NCBI GenBank assembly: GCA_964432205.1
Contig: CAYSMK010000001.1
Span: 1 to 64,000 of the forward strand
Reading direction: 5' to 3'
Source: Geomobilibacter sp964432205
GTDB lineage: Bacteria > Desulfobacterota > Desulfuromonadia > Geobacterales > DSM-12255
DNA length: 64,000 nucleotides
Shown: one piece after another, positions 17,765 to 27,258 of the stretch
Layout of the letters: each line of letters opens with the position of its first letter
How positions within the stretch are numbered: position 1 is the first letter of the stretch
The notes under the pieces: generated by a model
The model's database searches: none
What the model was told of the DNA's origin: nothing
What the model saw: the letters and a program-made list of their open reading frames with translations, nothing else
Made by a program: the position numbers and the translations under genes

Positions 17765-19348
17765 ATGCTCGGCATCATGCGGAAGTACAAACAGTCCATC
17801 GTCATAAAGATCGTCTTCGTCGTAATCGTACTCTCCTTTATCGGCACCATTTTTCTGGTCTGGGGAAAAGGCGATCAGGGGAGTGGTGGCTCGCCCGGCT
17901 ATGCAGCAAAGGTGAATGGCACCAATATATCCCTCGACGATTATCAGCGGAGCTACTATCGCTTGCGGGGCATCTACGAACAACTCTACGGGCGTTCCAT
18001 GACCCCGGAGCTGGAAAAACAGATGGGAATCCGCAAACTGGCCATGGAGAGCCTCATCGAGTCCGAACTGGTCCGTCAGGCCGCCCGCAAGATGGGCATT
18101 TCGGTGAGCAAGGACGAGGTAACCAGGGCCATTGCCGAGGTACCGACCTTCCAGAAAGACGGTGCCTTCAATTTCGATCAATACCTGCAGATCCTGAAGA
18201 GCAACCGGATTACCCCTGCCGATTTCGAGGAGTCCCAGAAGGAAGAGATCATTATCAAGAAGGCTCGCCAGCAGATCAAGGACAAGGCAGCCGTCAGCGA
18301 CGACGAGGCCCGTCAGTATTTTGCCAAACGGAACGACCGGCTTGATCTCCAGTTCGTGTCCTATTCCCCGACCCAGGTCGTTAACGAGGTCAAACTCACC
18401 GACCAGGACCTTACCGCCCACCTGCAGGGAAACCAGGACAAGTTCAAGACGCCGGAGCAGATCAGTATCCAGTACTGTTTCATCGATCCCGCAACCCTTT
18501 CCGCCAAGGTGACCCTGGGGGACGACGAGATCCAGACGTTCTACCAGAAAAACATCGACCGCTATCAGGGCAAGGGAGGCATCCTCCCCCTGACCGAAGT
18601 CAAGGACAAGGTCAAGACCGACGCTGCCAAGGCCAAGGCCGCCAAACAGGCCTACGAGATGGCTGCCGATGCAATCAACAAGAACAAGGGTGGCGACCTC
18701 CAGGCTGTTGCCAAGGCCTTCGGCACCTCCGTAACCGTGACCCCGCTCTTTGCCGCCACCCAACCGCCGGCCACCCTTGCCACCGAGGACCAGCTGATCA
18801 AGAAGGCCTTTTCACTCAAAGAGGGCGAGATCGGCGGCCCCGTGGAAACGACCAAAGGGATCTACGCCATCAAGATCAAGGAGCGTAAGCCGGCTGCCGT
18901 TCCTCCACTGGCCCAGATTCGCGCTCAGGTCGAGGCCAGCGCCAAGGCAGAAAAGGCGAAGGATCTGGCCAGGAAAAAGGCTGAGGAGGCACTTGCACTC
19001 CTCGGCAAAGGGGGAGCCGGGCTCAAGGTCCAGGAAACAGGCAGCTTCGGCTTCTCCGACAAGGGCGATCTTCCGAAAATCGGGCTCGCCCCCGCACTGC
19101 AGGAGGCCGCATTCAACCTGACCGCAGCTGCTCCGCTTCCCAAAGAACCATTCAAGATCGGTGAGACCTGGTATGCCGTCCGTCTGAAAAGCCGCAGCCA
19201 GTCGAACCCTGCCGACTTCGAGAAGAGCAAGGACCAGATCAAGCAACAGCTCCTGCCCAAGAAACAGCAGGACGCCCTGGACGCCTGGGTGAAGGAGTTG
19301 CGGGCCAAGGCCAAGATCGAAACCAACGCCACCCTGCTAACTGACTAA
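17765..19348 (+). CDS. PpiD/SurA-like membrane-anchored periplasmic chaperone
   Basis: A 527-residue protein with one N-terminal membrane helix (about 12-34) and a large SurA_N-like helical domain (about 45-200), followed by parvulin-like segments (LKEGEIGGPVETTKGIYAIK and a C-terminal repeat). The canonical parvulin His and Met/Phe positions are not apparent, so it is probably a chaperone rather than an active prolyl isomerase. AAGGAG 12 bases before ATG 17765 and the anchor helix set the start. PpiD-type proteins assist outer-membrane and periplasmic protein folding at the Sec exit. Confidence 0.82.
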   Translation: MLGIMRKYKQSIVIKIVFVVIVLSFIGTIFLVWGKGDQGSGGSPGYAAKVNGTNISLDDYQRSYYRLRGIYEQLYGRSMTPELEKQMGIRKLAMESLIESELVRQAARKMGISVSKDEVTRAIAEVPTFQKDGAFNFDQYLQILKSNRITPADFEESQKEEIIIKKARQQIKDKAAVSDDEARQYFAKRNDRLDLQFVSYSPTQVVNEVKLTDQDLTAHLQGNQDKFKTPEQISIQYCFIDPATLSAKVTLGDDEIQTFYQKNIDRYQGKGGILPLTEVKDKVKTDAAKAKAAKQAYEMAADAINKNKGGDLQAVAKAFGTSVTVTPLFAATQPPATLATEDQLIKKAFSLKEGEIGGPVETTKGIYAIKIKERKPAAVPPLAQIRAQVEASAKAEKAKDLARKKAEEALALLGKGGAGLKVQETGSFGFSDKGDLPKIGLAPALQEAAFNLTAAAPLPKEPFKIGETWYAVRLKSRSQSNPADFEKSKDQIKQQLLPKKQQDALDAWVKELRAKAKIETNATLLTD

Positions 19349-19378
19349 AAACCGCTCAGGGCAAGAAATCCGCTCAGG

Positions 19379-19437
19379 GCTCGGGGTTCGGGGCTCGGAC
19401 AGGATTATCCCTGAGCCCTGAGCCCCGAACCCCGAGC
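19379..19437. repeat. GC-rich foldback repeat between the chaperone gene and purC
   Basis: Eighteen bases at 19379-19396 (GCTCGGGGTTCGGGGCTC) recur exactly in inverse at 19420-19437. Extra CTCAGGG copies stand at both feet. No clear U-run follows, so it looks like an intergenic palindrome family member as much as a terminator. Confidence 0.7.
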
Positions 19438-19456
19438 TAGACAAAGGAGACCGATA

Positions 19457-20347
19457 ATGGCTCAGCCAATTCTGCAGACCGATTTCCCAACACTGAAGCT
19501 GGCCGGACGCGGCAAGGTCCGTGACATCTACGATCTGGGTTCTGCCCTTTTGATTGTCACCACTGACCGCATCTCCGCCTTTGACGTCATCATGAACGAG
19601 GCGATTCCGGACAAAGGGGCAGTCCTGAACCAGATTTCCGCGTTCTGGTTCCATCAGATGGAGGATATCGTCCCGAACCATATCATCTCCACCGAAATCA
19701 AGGATTTTCCGGCCGAATGCCGGCCCTACGCCGACGTACTGGCCGGCCGCTCCATGCTGGTGAAAAAGGCCAGGCCGCTGCCGGCAGAATGCATCGTCCG
19801 GGGATACCTCTCCGGCTCCGGCTGGAAGGATTACAAAGCGACCAACAGCATCTGCGGTATCACCCTGCCGGCCGGCCTGCTGGAATCCGATCGTCTCCCG
19901 GAGCCGATCTTCACCCCGTCCACCAAGGCGGAATTGGGAACCCACGACGAGAACATCTCGTTCGAAACCATGGCCGGGCTCTGTGGCCAGGAACTGGCCG
20001 AAAAAGTCCGCGCGGTCACCCTGAAGATCTATGCCAAGGCACGGGACATTGCCGACGCCAAGGGAATCATCATTGCCGACACCAAATTCGAATACGGGAT
20101 CTACAACGATGAACTGATCATCATCGACGAGTGCATGACCCCGGACTCCAGCCGCTTCTGGCCGAAGGACAGCTATCGGCCGGGCGGGCCGCAGCCCTCG
20201 TTCGACAAGCAGTTCCTCCGCGACTACCTGGAAACCCTGGACTGGAACAAGACCGCGCCAGCCCCGCCCCTCCCACAGGAGATTGTCACCAAAACGGCCG
20301 ACAAGTACCGGGAGGCCCTGTTCCGGCTGACCGGCATCAGGCTGTGA
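19457..20347 (+). CDS. purC: phosphoribosylaminoimidazole-succinocarboxamide synthase
   Basis: A 296-residue SAICAR synthetase, the step joining CAIR and aspartate in purine synthesis. It has GRGKVRDIYDLG (about 16-27), TTDRISAFDVIM, GYLSGSGWKDY and DTKFEYGIYNDELIIIDE. The length fits the ~300-residue bacterial/yeast-type form. AAGGAG precedes the ATG and a clear terminator follows, so it is probably monocistronic. Confidence 0.96.
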   Translation: MAQPILQTDFPTLKLAGRGKVRDIYDLGSALLIVTTDRISAFDVIMNEAIPDKGAVLNQISAFWFHQMEDIVPNHIISTEIKDFPAECRPYADVLAGRSMLVKKARPLPAECIVRGYLSGSGWKDYKATNSICGITLPAGLLESDRLPEPIFTPSTKAELGTHDENISFETMAGLCGQELAEKVRAVTLKIYAKARDIADAKGIIIADTKFEYGIYNDELIIIDECMTPDSSRFWPKDSYRPGGPQPSFDKQFLRDYLETLDWNKTAPAPPLPQEIVTKTADKYREALFRLTGIRL

Positions 20348-20353
20348 CTCAAG

Positions 20354-20380
20354 ACCCCGGGTTTCCCCCGGGGTTTTTCT
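20354..20380 (+). terminator. rho-independent terminator after purC
   Basis: ACCCCGGG (20354-20361) pairs with CCCGGGGT (20367-20374) around TTTCC, followed by TTTTTCTTT. Confidence 0.9.
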
Positions 20381-20434
20381 TTACCAGCTGCTGTCGAAAG
20401 GCAGCCAATCTCATCCTTGAGGCCTTGCACTCCC

Positions 20435-21820
20435 ATGTCAGACCATTGCTTTCTCATCGATACCCATGCCCACCTGGATGGCGAGGATTTCCGGGCCGAT
20501 CTTGAGGCAACCCTTGAGCGGGCCCGGGCCGCCGGGCTCTCCCACATCGTCACCGTGGGAGCCGACCTTTATTCCAGCCGAGCGGCATTGAACCTGGCCA
20601 GACAGCACGAGGAGCTCTTCTGCGCTGTTGGCGTCCACCCCCACGATGCGCTCCAGGTGGACGACGCCTGCATCGAAGAGATACGTGCCCTGGCAGCGGA
20701 CCCGAAAGTGGTGGCTATCGGTGAAATCGGCCTCGACTTTTACCGGGACCGCTCCCCGCGCGACATCCAGGAGACCGTCTTTCGCCGGTTCATCCGTTTG
20801 GCGCGGGAACTGGACCTACCGATCATTGTCCATGACCGGGACGCCCACGACCGGGTAATGACCATTCTGCGCGAGGAAAAGGCCCACGAAGTCGGCGGTG
20901 TGCTCCACTGTTTTTCCGGCGACCTGGGTCTGGCCAACGAATGTATTGCCATGGGATTCCTCATCTCCATTCCCGGCACGGTCACCTACCCCTCCAACGA
21001 GAAGTTGCGGGAGGTGGTCAGGGGTGTAAAGATCGAGCATCTCCTGGTCGAGACTGACTGTCCCTACCTGTCACCGGTCCCCCATCGGGGCAAACGCAAC
21101 GAACCGGCTCACGTGCGCCTTACCGCCGCCAAGGTCGCCGAACTGAAAGGGCTTACCCTGGAGGACGTGGGAAGGATCACCTCCCTGAATGCCCGCCGGC
21201 TGTTCGGGATCGCCCCTGAGATGGAGGAGACAACCATTGCCTACCCCATTCGCGATTCGCTCTATCTGAACATCACCAACCGCTGTTCCAACCACTGCAC
21301 CTTCTGCCCCAAGTTCTCCGATTTTCTGGTCAAGGGGCACCATCTGCGCCTTGACCACGAACCGTCAACGGCCGAGGTACTGCACGCCATCGGCGACCCG
21401 ACCGGATATGCTGAAATCGTCTTCTGCGGTTACGGTGAGTCGTTGATCCGTCTCGACATAGTCAAGGAGGTGGCAACGGCGCTCAAGCGCCAGGGGGTGA
21501 AGGTCCGTGTCAACACCGACGGCCAGGCCAATCTGGTCCATGGCCGCAACATCCTGCCCGAGCTGTCGGGACTGGTGGATACGGTCTCGGTCAGTCTGAA
21601 TGCCGCCGACCCGATGACGTACGAACAGCTCTGCAATACCCCGTTCGGGGCGGAGGGATTCAGGGCGGTATGTGACTTCCTGCGGGCGGCGCGCGCTCAC
21701 ATCCCCCACGTGGTTGCCACGGCCGTCACGGTTCCCGGCCTGGACATCGCACGGGTGAAGGCCCTCGCCGAGAACCTGGGAGTGGAATTTCGAGAGCGGG
21801 AGTACGCTGAGGTCGGCTGA
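20435..21820 (+). CDS. TatD-family hydrolase fused to a TatD-associated radical SAM domain
   Basis: A 461-residue two-domain protein. Residues 1-~255 are a TatD metal-dependent hydrolase: DTHAHLD (His11, His13), GEIGLDFYRD, HDRDAH and ETDCPYLSP. Residues ~265-461 are a radical SAM domain with CSNHCTFC (Cys284, Cys288, Cys291). TatD proteins are nucleases of the amidohydrolase superfamily. The linked radical SAM protein is known as a TatD neighbour in many bacteria, here joined in one chain; its substrate is unknown. I use ATG 20435, because the longer frame needs a TTG. Confidence 0.9.
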   Translation: MSDHCFLIDTHAHLDGEDFRADLEATLERARAAGLSHIVTVGADLYSSRAALNLARQHEELFCAVGVHPHDALQVDDACIEEIRALAADPKVVAIGEIGLDFYRDRSPRDIQETVFRRFIRLARELDLPIIVHDRDAHDRVMTILREEKAHEVGGVLHCFSGDLGLANECIAMGFLISIPGTVTYPSNEKLREVVRGVKIEHLLVETDCPYLSPVPHRGKRNEPAHVRLTAAKVAELKGLTLEDVGRITSLNARRLFGIAPEMEETTIAYPIRDSLYLNITNRCSNHCTFCPKFSDFLVKGHHLRLDHEPSTAEVLHAIGDPTGYAEIVFCGYGESLIRLDIVKEVATALKRQGVKVRVNTDGQANLVHGRNILPELSGLVDTVSVSLNAADPMTYEQLCNTPFGAEGFRAVCDFLRAARAHIPHVVATAVTVPGLDIARVKALAENLGVEFREREYAEVG

Positions 21821-22221
21821 GAAGACGCGTAGTCTGTGCATCACGGAGAGTTCGGACCCGGAGAGCACAGAAATAATGTATTCCCCCCCGGACATTCCCC
21901 CCGGCCTCTCTTTTCATGCAAAAAAAATCTAGCGCGACCCTGTGTATCCATGGGCTGCTCATTTGTTTTGCAAAACGGCCAGAAAGCACTTCGCATTTCT
22001 GCAAAACAGTACAAACAAGACTTCCTCAACACAACCGGCTGTTTTAAAAACACTTTACCTCACCTGTCACTCGTAACAAGACTGATGCAACCAACGGCCA
22101 CCAAACCTGTTTGCATATCTTCCAAAAATCACCCCACACCCCACGGGAATCACCGATCGCAGCCAATACATAACTAGCTGTAATTGTGGCATTTTATTTG
22201 TTACACAATTTAATAAAACAT
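21821..22221. other. AT-rich leader region upstream of an MFS gene
   Basis: About 400 bases without a convincing gene. GC drops well below the neighbours. It separates the TatD-SAM gene from the sigma-54-type promoter of the next gene, and is a reasonable place for activator binding sites. I see no strong palindrome. Confidence 0.4.
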
Positions 22222-22237
22222 TGGTATCCAAGTTGCT
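22222..22237 (+). promoter_or_regulatory. putative sigma-54 (-24/-12) promoter of the OFA-type MFS gene
   Basis: TGGTATCCAAGTTGCT has the invariant GG and GC ten bases apart and a good TTGCT -12 box. The -24 box is imperfect (TGGTATC against TGGCACG). Transcription would start near 22249, about 27 bases before the ATG. An AT-rich upstream region suits an enhancer. Confidence 0.5.
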
Positions 22238-22275
22238 TTGTCATCAAAACATCAACCGACAAAGGGGGATTACCA

Positions 22276-23631
22276 ATGACACAAGCAGACTCCAATAAAG
22301 GATGGCGCGTAGTCCGGGCCGGCACCGGCATCAACCTGGCGCTCGGCGTACTCTATGCCTGGAGTATCTTCAAGGGGGCAATCAAGGCCTCCATCGAAAA
22401 GGGAGGCCCCGGCGCATTCCAGTGGGATCTCGCCTCCATCAACGATCCCTATGCGGTCTGTTGTCTCACCTTTGCCTTTGCCATGATCCTGGCCGGCAAA
22501 TGCCAGGACAAGATCGGCCCCGCCAAGACAGCCCTCATTGGCGGTCTCCTGGTAGGGTGCGGTTTTACCCTGACCGCGTTGTCGTCCAGCTACCTCGCCT
22601 GGGTCGTCGGCTTTGGGGTCCTTGCCGGCGCCGGCTTCGGCTTCGGTTACTCCGCAGCAACCCCACCGGCCCTCAAATGGTTCTCTCCCGCGAAAACGGG
22701 TCTGATCGCCGGGATCGTGGTTGCCGGCTTCGGCCTGGCACCGGTCTATATCGCTCCCCTCGCCAGCTGGCTGCTGGGGGCCTTCGGCATCCAGAAGGCG
22801 ATGCTGGTACTGGCTGTCGCCTTCACGGTGATCGTCTGCGGTCTCTCCTTCTTCGTGGTCAACCCTCCCCAGGGTTACGTCCCGGCCGAACCTGCCGATC
22901 CGGGGCCGGTTGCCAAACTGAACGCCGCCAAACCGGCCATCAACGCCAGCGCCAGCGAAATGCTCCGCAACTACAAGTTTTACGTGCTCTGGCTGGCCTA
23001 CTTCATCGGCGCCGGCGCCGGCCTGATGGTGATCGGCAGCGTGGCCGGCCTGGCAAAGAAGAGCATGGGGGAGATGGCATTCCTGGCCGTGGCCATCATG
23101 GCCCTGGGCAACGCCGGCGGCCGGGTCGTGGCCGGCGTTCTCTCCGACAAGATCGGTCGTCGTGCCACCCTCTTCATCATGCTTGCCTTCCAGGCAGCCC
23201 TGATGTTCGCCGCCATTCCGGTGGTCGGCTCGGGAAGTGCCGTGCTGCTGGTGCTCCTGGCCACCTTCATCGGCTTCAACTACGGTTCCAACCTGGCCCT
23301 CTTCCCATCGTTCTCCAAGGACTACTGGGGGATCAAGAACTACGGTCTGAACTACGGCGTACTCTTCACTGCCTGGGGCGTCGGCGGCTTCGTGATGGGC
23401 AAGGTCTCTGAGATGATCAATGCCCAGCCCGGCGGCCTGAACAAGTCGTTCATGCTGGCCGGAACCCTGCTGGTTGCCGGCTCTGCCCTGACCATCTTCC
23501 TGGCCGAGCTCAAGACGGCCAAGGAAGGCGATCAGGCCCCATCCCAATGGAAGGAGTTCTGGGCCGAATTCATGCTGGGCGCCCGCGTCTTCACCGGTTT
23601 CGAACAGGCTCCGCTTCGTACCTCGCGCTAG
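22276..23631 (+). CDS. OFA family MFS transporter (oxalate/formate antiporter-like)
   Basis: A 451-residue twelve-helix carrier of the oxalate:formate antiporter family. It shows WSIF at the first loop, GAGFGFGYSAATPPALKWF in helix 4-5, and the NYGSNLALFPSFSKDYWG and KNYGLNYGVLFTAWGVGG stretches typical of OFA proteins. The family moves small carboxylates such as oxalate, formate, lactate or acetate. The exact substrate cannot be read from sequence. AAAGGGGG precedes ATG 22276. A terminator follows, so it is monocistronic, probably sigma-54 dependent. Confidence 0.88.
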   Translation: MTQADSNKGWRVVRAGTGINLALGVLYAWSIFKGAIKASIEKGGPGAFQWDLASINDPYAVCCLTFAFAMILAGKCQDKIGPAKTALIGGLLVGCGFTLTALSSSYLAWVVGFGVLAGAGFGFGYSAATPPALKWFSPAKTGLIAGIVVAGFGLAPVYIAPLASWLLGAFGIQKAMLVLAVAFTVIVCGLSFFVVNPPQGYVPAEPADPGPVAKLNAAKPAINASASEMLRNYKFYVLWLAYFIGAGAGLMVIGSVAGLAKKSMGEMAFLAVAIMALGNAGGRVVAGVLSDKIGRRATLFIMLAFQAALMFAAIPVVGSGSAVLLVLLATFIGFNYGSNLALFPSFSKDYWGIKNYGLNYGVLFTAWGVGGFVMGKVSEMINAQPGGLNKSFMLAGTLLVAGSALTIFLAELKTAKEGDQAPSQWKEFWAEFMLGARVFTGFEQAPLRTSR

Positions 23632-23654
23632 ATCACCTTGTTGAACCACCTCAG

Positions 23655-23679
23655 AGGGCTATGCGTCATGCGTAGCCCT
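23655..23679 (+). terminator. rho-independent terminator after the OFA transporter gene
   Basis: AGGGCTATGC pairs with GCGTAGCCCT (one G-T pair) around GTCAT, followed by TTTTTCATT. Confidence 0.8.
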
Positions 23680-23771
23680 TTTTCATTATAGACGACCGTT
23701 GCCGCTCACACGGAAACATACTATACTTCGTAGCACCCTTCAGCACCGCCACGCACCGGGAAAGGTTTCCC

Positions 23772-25016
23772 ATGTCCGCCAACACCCGCTGGCTCCTCTT
23801 GCTCTGCCTGGCCCAGATCTTCATCATGCTGGTGTTCTTGAACTACTCTGCCGTCCTGCCGCTGCTGAAGCAGGAGTGGGGAATGAACAACACCATGGCC
23901 GGCTCCATCTTCTCGGTCTATCAGCTTGGCTACATCGCTTCCGGTGTCATCCTGAGCACGTTGACCGACCGCCTGAACACTAAATACATCTTCATCGCCT
24001 CAGCTCTCTGGTCGGCAACGGCCAATCTTCTTTTTGCCTTTTTTGCCAACGATTATACGTCAGCCATGCTGCTGCGGGCTCTGACCGGCATCGGCATGGG
24101 GGGAACCTACATGCCCGGCCTCAAGCTGGTGGCCGAACGTTTTCCCAGCGCACAGCGCGGTCGCGCCGTCGGTATCTATGTAGGGGCACTGGTTCTCGGT
24201 GCCTCCCTGTCCCTTGCCCTCACCGGCGGAATGACCACCCTCTTCGACTGGAGAACCGCCTTCATTGCCTGCTCAGCCGGTGTCTATCTGGGTACGCTCC
24301 TCTCCCTGGTCGTGTTCAGGGAATACCGGTTCGTTCGACAAGCCAGCGAGGCAGGACCATCGATCCCAGAAGTACTTAAGAACCGGCCGGCCATGCTGAT
24401 GATCCTCGGTTACGGCGCCCACATGTGGGAAATGTACGGCATGCGAAGCTGGCTGGCACCGTTCTTCACCGCCAATCTGATGAACTGGGGGATTGCCAAG
24501 GGAACAGCCACCGGCTGGGGTGCAACGGCATCGGCTGCAATCATCGGTATAGGAACCTTTTCAACAGCCATCACCGGCACACTGTCGGATCGGTTGGGGA
24601 GAACCAGAACCATCTTTCTGGTCATGCTGGGAAGCGCTCTGCTCTCATGCACCTTCGGCTGGCTTGCACATGCCAACCCGTACCTGACCCTGGCCGTCGG
24701 CTGTCTTTACGGCTACCTCATAGTTGCCGAATCGCCCGTATTTTCCACCGGCCTGACCGAACTGGTTCCACCCGGTTGCCTGGGAGCAGCCATGGGGGTT
24801 CAGTCCCTGATCGGCTACTCCCTTGGCATGATATCGCCGACAATCTTTGGCTGGGCGCTGGATCTCTGCCGCAACTGGTCGCCACTGCCAGGGGTCCCCG
24901 GTGCATGGGGCATCGCTTTCGTCACGCTCGGCATTGGCGCGTTCTTTGGGCCTCTCTGTATGACCATGCTGAGAAACAGGTCGGAGAGTAGTGCCATGGC
25001 GGAAGGAAAACAATGA
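23772..25016 (+). CDS. MFS transporter
   Basis: A 414-residue major facilitator carrier with twelve predicted helices, the loop 2-3 motif (LTDRLNTKYIF), RALTGIGMGGTYMPGLKLV in helix 4, and a second-half equivalent (GTLSDRLGRTRT). The pattern is closest to sugar-phosphate, cyanate or nitrate-type MFS members, but no substrate can be assigned. It follows the OFA transporter on the same strand, separated by a terminator, so it has its own promoter. The C-terminus is short and polar. Confidence 0.85.
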   Translation: MSANTRWLLLLCLAQIFIMLVFLNYSAVLPLLKQEWGMNNTMAGSIFSVYQLGYIASGVILSTLTDRLNTKYIFIASALWSATANLLFAFFANDYTSAMLLRALTGIGMGGTYMPGLKLVAERFPSAQRGRAVGIYVGALVLGASLSLALTGGMTTLFDWRTAFIACSAGVYLGTLLSLVVFREYRFVRQASEAGPSIPEVLKNRPAMLMILGYGAHMWEMYGMRSWLAPFFTANLMNWGIAKGTATGWGATASAAIIGIGTFSTAITGTLSDRLGRTRTIFLVMLGSALLSCTFGWLAHANPYLTLAVGCLYGYLIVAESPVFSTGLTELVPPGCLGAAMGVQSLIGYSLGMISPTIFGWALDLCRNWSPLPGVPGAWGIAFVTLGIGAFFGPLCMTMLRNRSESSAMAEGKQ

Positions 25017-25108
25017 TCGGCCAATCCTCTCCATAGGAACTATAGCGTTAGCTTTTGAACGTGATCAGGGATGCCCTGGAAGGGCTCCCATACGGAGGCA
25101 TCAGATGG

Positions 25109-25516
25109 CTAGGAATGGGAGAGTTGCTGTTTGAGGATCTGCTTGATGATGAGGATCTTGTCCGGATCGAGGGGTTTGGTGATAAAGGCTTCGACCCCAA
25201 GCTGCTGGCAGCGCTCGAGGTCTTTTTCCTGGCGGGATGAACTGAGAATGACAACCGGAATCTGCTGGGTCCGCTGGTCGGACCGTATGGTTTCCAGAAA
25301 CTCGAAACCGTCTATCTTTGGTAACCGCAGGTCAAGCACGATCAGATCGGGGAATCGAGCCACCTGACCATCCCCTTCGCCCAAGAGTAAATCGAACGCC
25401 TGTTTTACCTCCCGCATTACTGACACATTGGTAATGTCATGCTTGCGAAATGCATGTAACGTCAGGAATTCGTCGTCGGGATGGTCTTCGACCAGAAGAA
25501 TGTGATGTTGCTTCAT
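25109..25516 (-). CDS. single-domain response regulator (Rcp1-like)
   Basis: A 135-residue receiver with VEDHPDDE, phospho-acceptor Asp62 in LIVLDLRLPKIDG, Ser in VILSSS and Lys in ITKPLD. Rcp1-like regulators carry no DNA-binding domain and usually serve phytochrome-type or hybrid kinases. It lies about 120 bases downstream of a receiver-histidine kinase gene on the same strand, so the two probably form a phosphorelay. Confidence 0.9.
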   Translation of the reverse strand: MKQHHILLVEDHPDDEFLTLHAFRKHDITNVSVMREVKQAFDLLLGEGDGQVARFPDLIVLDLRLPKIDGFEFLETIRSDQRTQQIPVVILSSSRQEKDLERCQQLGVEAFITKPLDPDKILIIKQILKQQLSHS

Positions 25517-25635
25517 CGACCTTTACCTCTCAGGCCGCTGCTCGTATCGTTTTTTGATATATAGCAACACGCTGAAAAACATTCCACAAAAAAACACTGG
25601 TCGACAGAATTATATCTATTTAAAAATGCTAAACA

Positions 25636-26889
25636 TTACAGGGTGAAATAAAAGGTGGCCCCCCGCCCCTGTTCGGCGTCAAACCAGATTCTCCCGCCAT
25701 GACGCCTGATAATCCTCTCCACCGCAGCCAGCCCCAAACCGCTACCAGGGTACATCTCCCTGTCGTGTACCCGCTGGAAAGGCCTGAAGAGCTTGCTCGC
25801 ATAATGCATATCGAAACCGACGCCATTGTCACGGACAAAATAGACCGTTTTCCCGTTGCCGGCAGCACAACCGAACTCTATTCTGGCGTCTTCGTTTCCA
25901 GCCGTGAATTTCCAGGCATTGTCGAGAAGATTGCCAAGGGCTTTGCGGAGAAGTTCCTCGTCACCGATCACTGAAAGACCGGGTGTGATGAAGATGTTGA
26001 CCCGACGTTCGGGAGCTTGTGCGCGCTGCTCATTGAGTATCGCCATGGCAATACCGCTTAGATCCACCTGACGGGAAACAACCCCCTTGCTGGAAAGCTG
26101 GGCAAGGTCCATGAGACCGTCGAGGATCTTTTTGAGCTCCCTTCCCGCATCAACAATCCGTTCCAGACAAAGTTCCCCTTCCGTTCCGAGTGTTTTACCA
26201 TGTTCGTCAATGAGAAGCTGACTGAATCCCTGCAAACGGGAAAGCGGGCCATTGATGTCGTGGGAGATGGCATCGCAGAGATCGTCCAGCTCTTTTCTGG
26301 CCGCGTCCAGCAAGGCGCTTCGCCTGATCAGACGAAATTCAAGTTCGGCATTCAGGCTGACAAGATCTTTCATTTTTGGCGAATCAGGATTTTCAGATGA
26401 TGTGGAACCATCAGGATGCAGAGACTCATCCGGAAGGAGCGATAACTGTTCCGGTGCTTCGCCAGTAACTACCGGCACACTGGTGGCGGATGCGTCATGG
26501 ACGGCAATCATCCTGGCACACTTTTCCAAGGCCTCAGCCAGTGCAGCCGGATCAACCTGCTTGGGAAGATAGGCAGTAACCCCGGTATTTATTGCCTCCA
26601 GCAGATACTCGGGCTCCATAAGGGCCGAAGTAATCACTACCTGCGTCCTGGGAGTGCGCTCTTTTACATGACGGGCGACCTGAAGACCGTTCAGGTGGGG
26701 AAGTTTTATCTCGGCTATTACTATGTCAGGCTTCACTTCTTCGAAGAGCCGCAACCCTTCACGGCCGTTTTCAGCCACATGCAGGATAAATCCCCAACCG
26801 CTGAGAAGTTTCGCCACCCTGGCGAAGACAAATGGATCATTCTCTAGATAGAGAACAGTGTAGTTATGTCTGATTTCTATACCGCTCAT
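25636..26889 (-). CDS. histidine kinase with N-terminal pseudo-receiver domain
   Basis: A cytoplasmic protein of about 417 residues. Residues 1-125 are a receiver-like domain, ~205-270 a dimerisation/phosphoacceptor domain (AISHDINGPLSRLQGF), and ~300-417 an ATPase domain with NLLDNAWKF, DNGVGFD and GSGLGL. In the receiver the phospho-acceptor Asp is replaced by Glu60 (IVIAEIKLP), while the Lys is kept (YLPKQ). It may thus be locked in a phospho-mimic state or use another input. A second Met two codons upstream is an equal start candidate; no strong ribosome site decides. The downstream Rcp1-like regulator is its likely partner. Confidence 0.85.
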   Translation of the reverse strand: MSGIEIRHNYTVLYLENDPFVFARVAKLLSGWGFILHVAENGREGLRLFEEVKPDIVIAEIKLPHLNGLQVARHVKERTPRTQVVITSALMEPEYLLEAINTGVTAYLPKQVDPAALAEALEKCARMIAVHDASATSVPVVTGEAPEQLSLLPDESLHPDGSTSSENPDSPKMKDLVSLNAELEFRLIRRSALLDAARKELDDLCDAISHDINGPLSRLQGFSQLLIDEHGKTLGTEGELCLERIVDAGRELKKILDGLMDLAQLSSKGVVSRQVDLSGIAMAILNEQRAQAPERRVNIFITPGLSVIGDEELLRKALGNLLDNAWKFTAGNEDARIEFGCAAGNGKTVYFVRDNGVGFDMHYASKLFRPFQRVHDREMYPGSGLGLAAVERIIRRHGGRIWFDAEQGRGATFYFTL

Positions 26890-27128
26890 GGTCATTGCCC
26901 GGTTGCCACATCCCGATTGAACTGCGTGTTCACTTCTCGATGAGCACAGAGCATACCAATGAATAACTTGGTTATTTACACAACAATTTAGCATAGTTAT
27001 ACATGCAACCAACATGCAGGAAAATTCTGGCAGGTGTGCGAAAACCGTTAATTGTTCAACTTTTCATGAGCTGATCGAACTGAAGTTGCAGGACTCGGAT
27101 TGAAAATAATCATGGGTGATTTAATTTA

Positions 27129-27158
27129 TTGACAGGTGAAACAGTCCTATGGTATATA
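27129..27158 (+). promoter_or_regulatory. sigma-70 promoter of the initiator tRNA gene
   Basis: TTGACA (27129-27134) and TATATA (27153-27158) are separated by 18 bases and lie just upstream of the tRNA. This is a near-consensus housekeeping promoter. Confidence 0.75.
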
Positions 27159-27172
27159 CGTTATCTCAATGA

Positions 27173-27249
<77 letters not shown>

Positions 27250-27258
27250 ATAAATTCA

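Noticed and set aside
22187..22205. Alternative sigma-54 site TGGCATTTTATTTGTT before the OFA transporter
   Set aside because: The -24 half is good, but the invariant GC of the -12 box is GT. The site at 22222 has correct spacing and lies closer to the gene.
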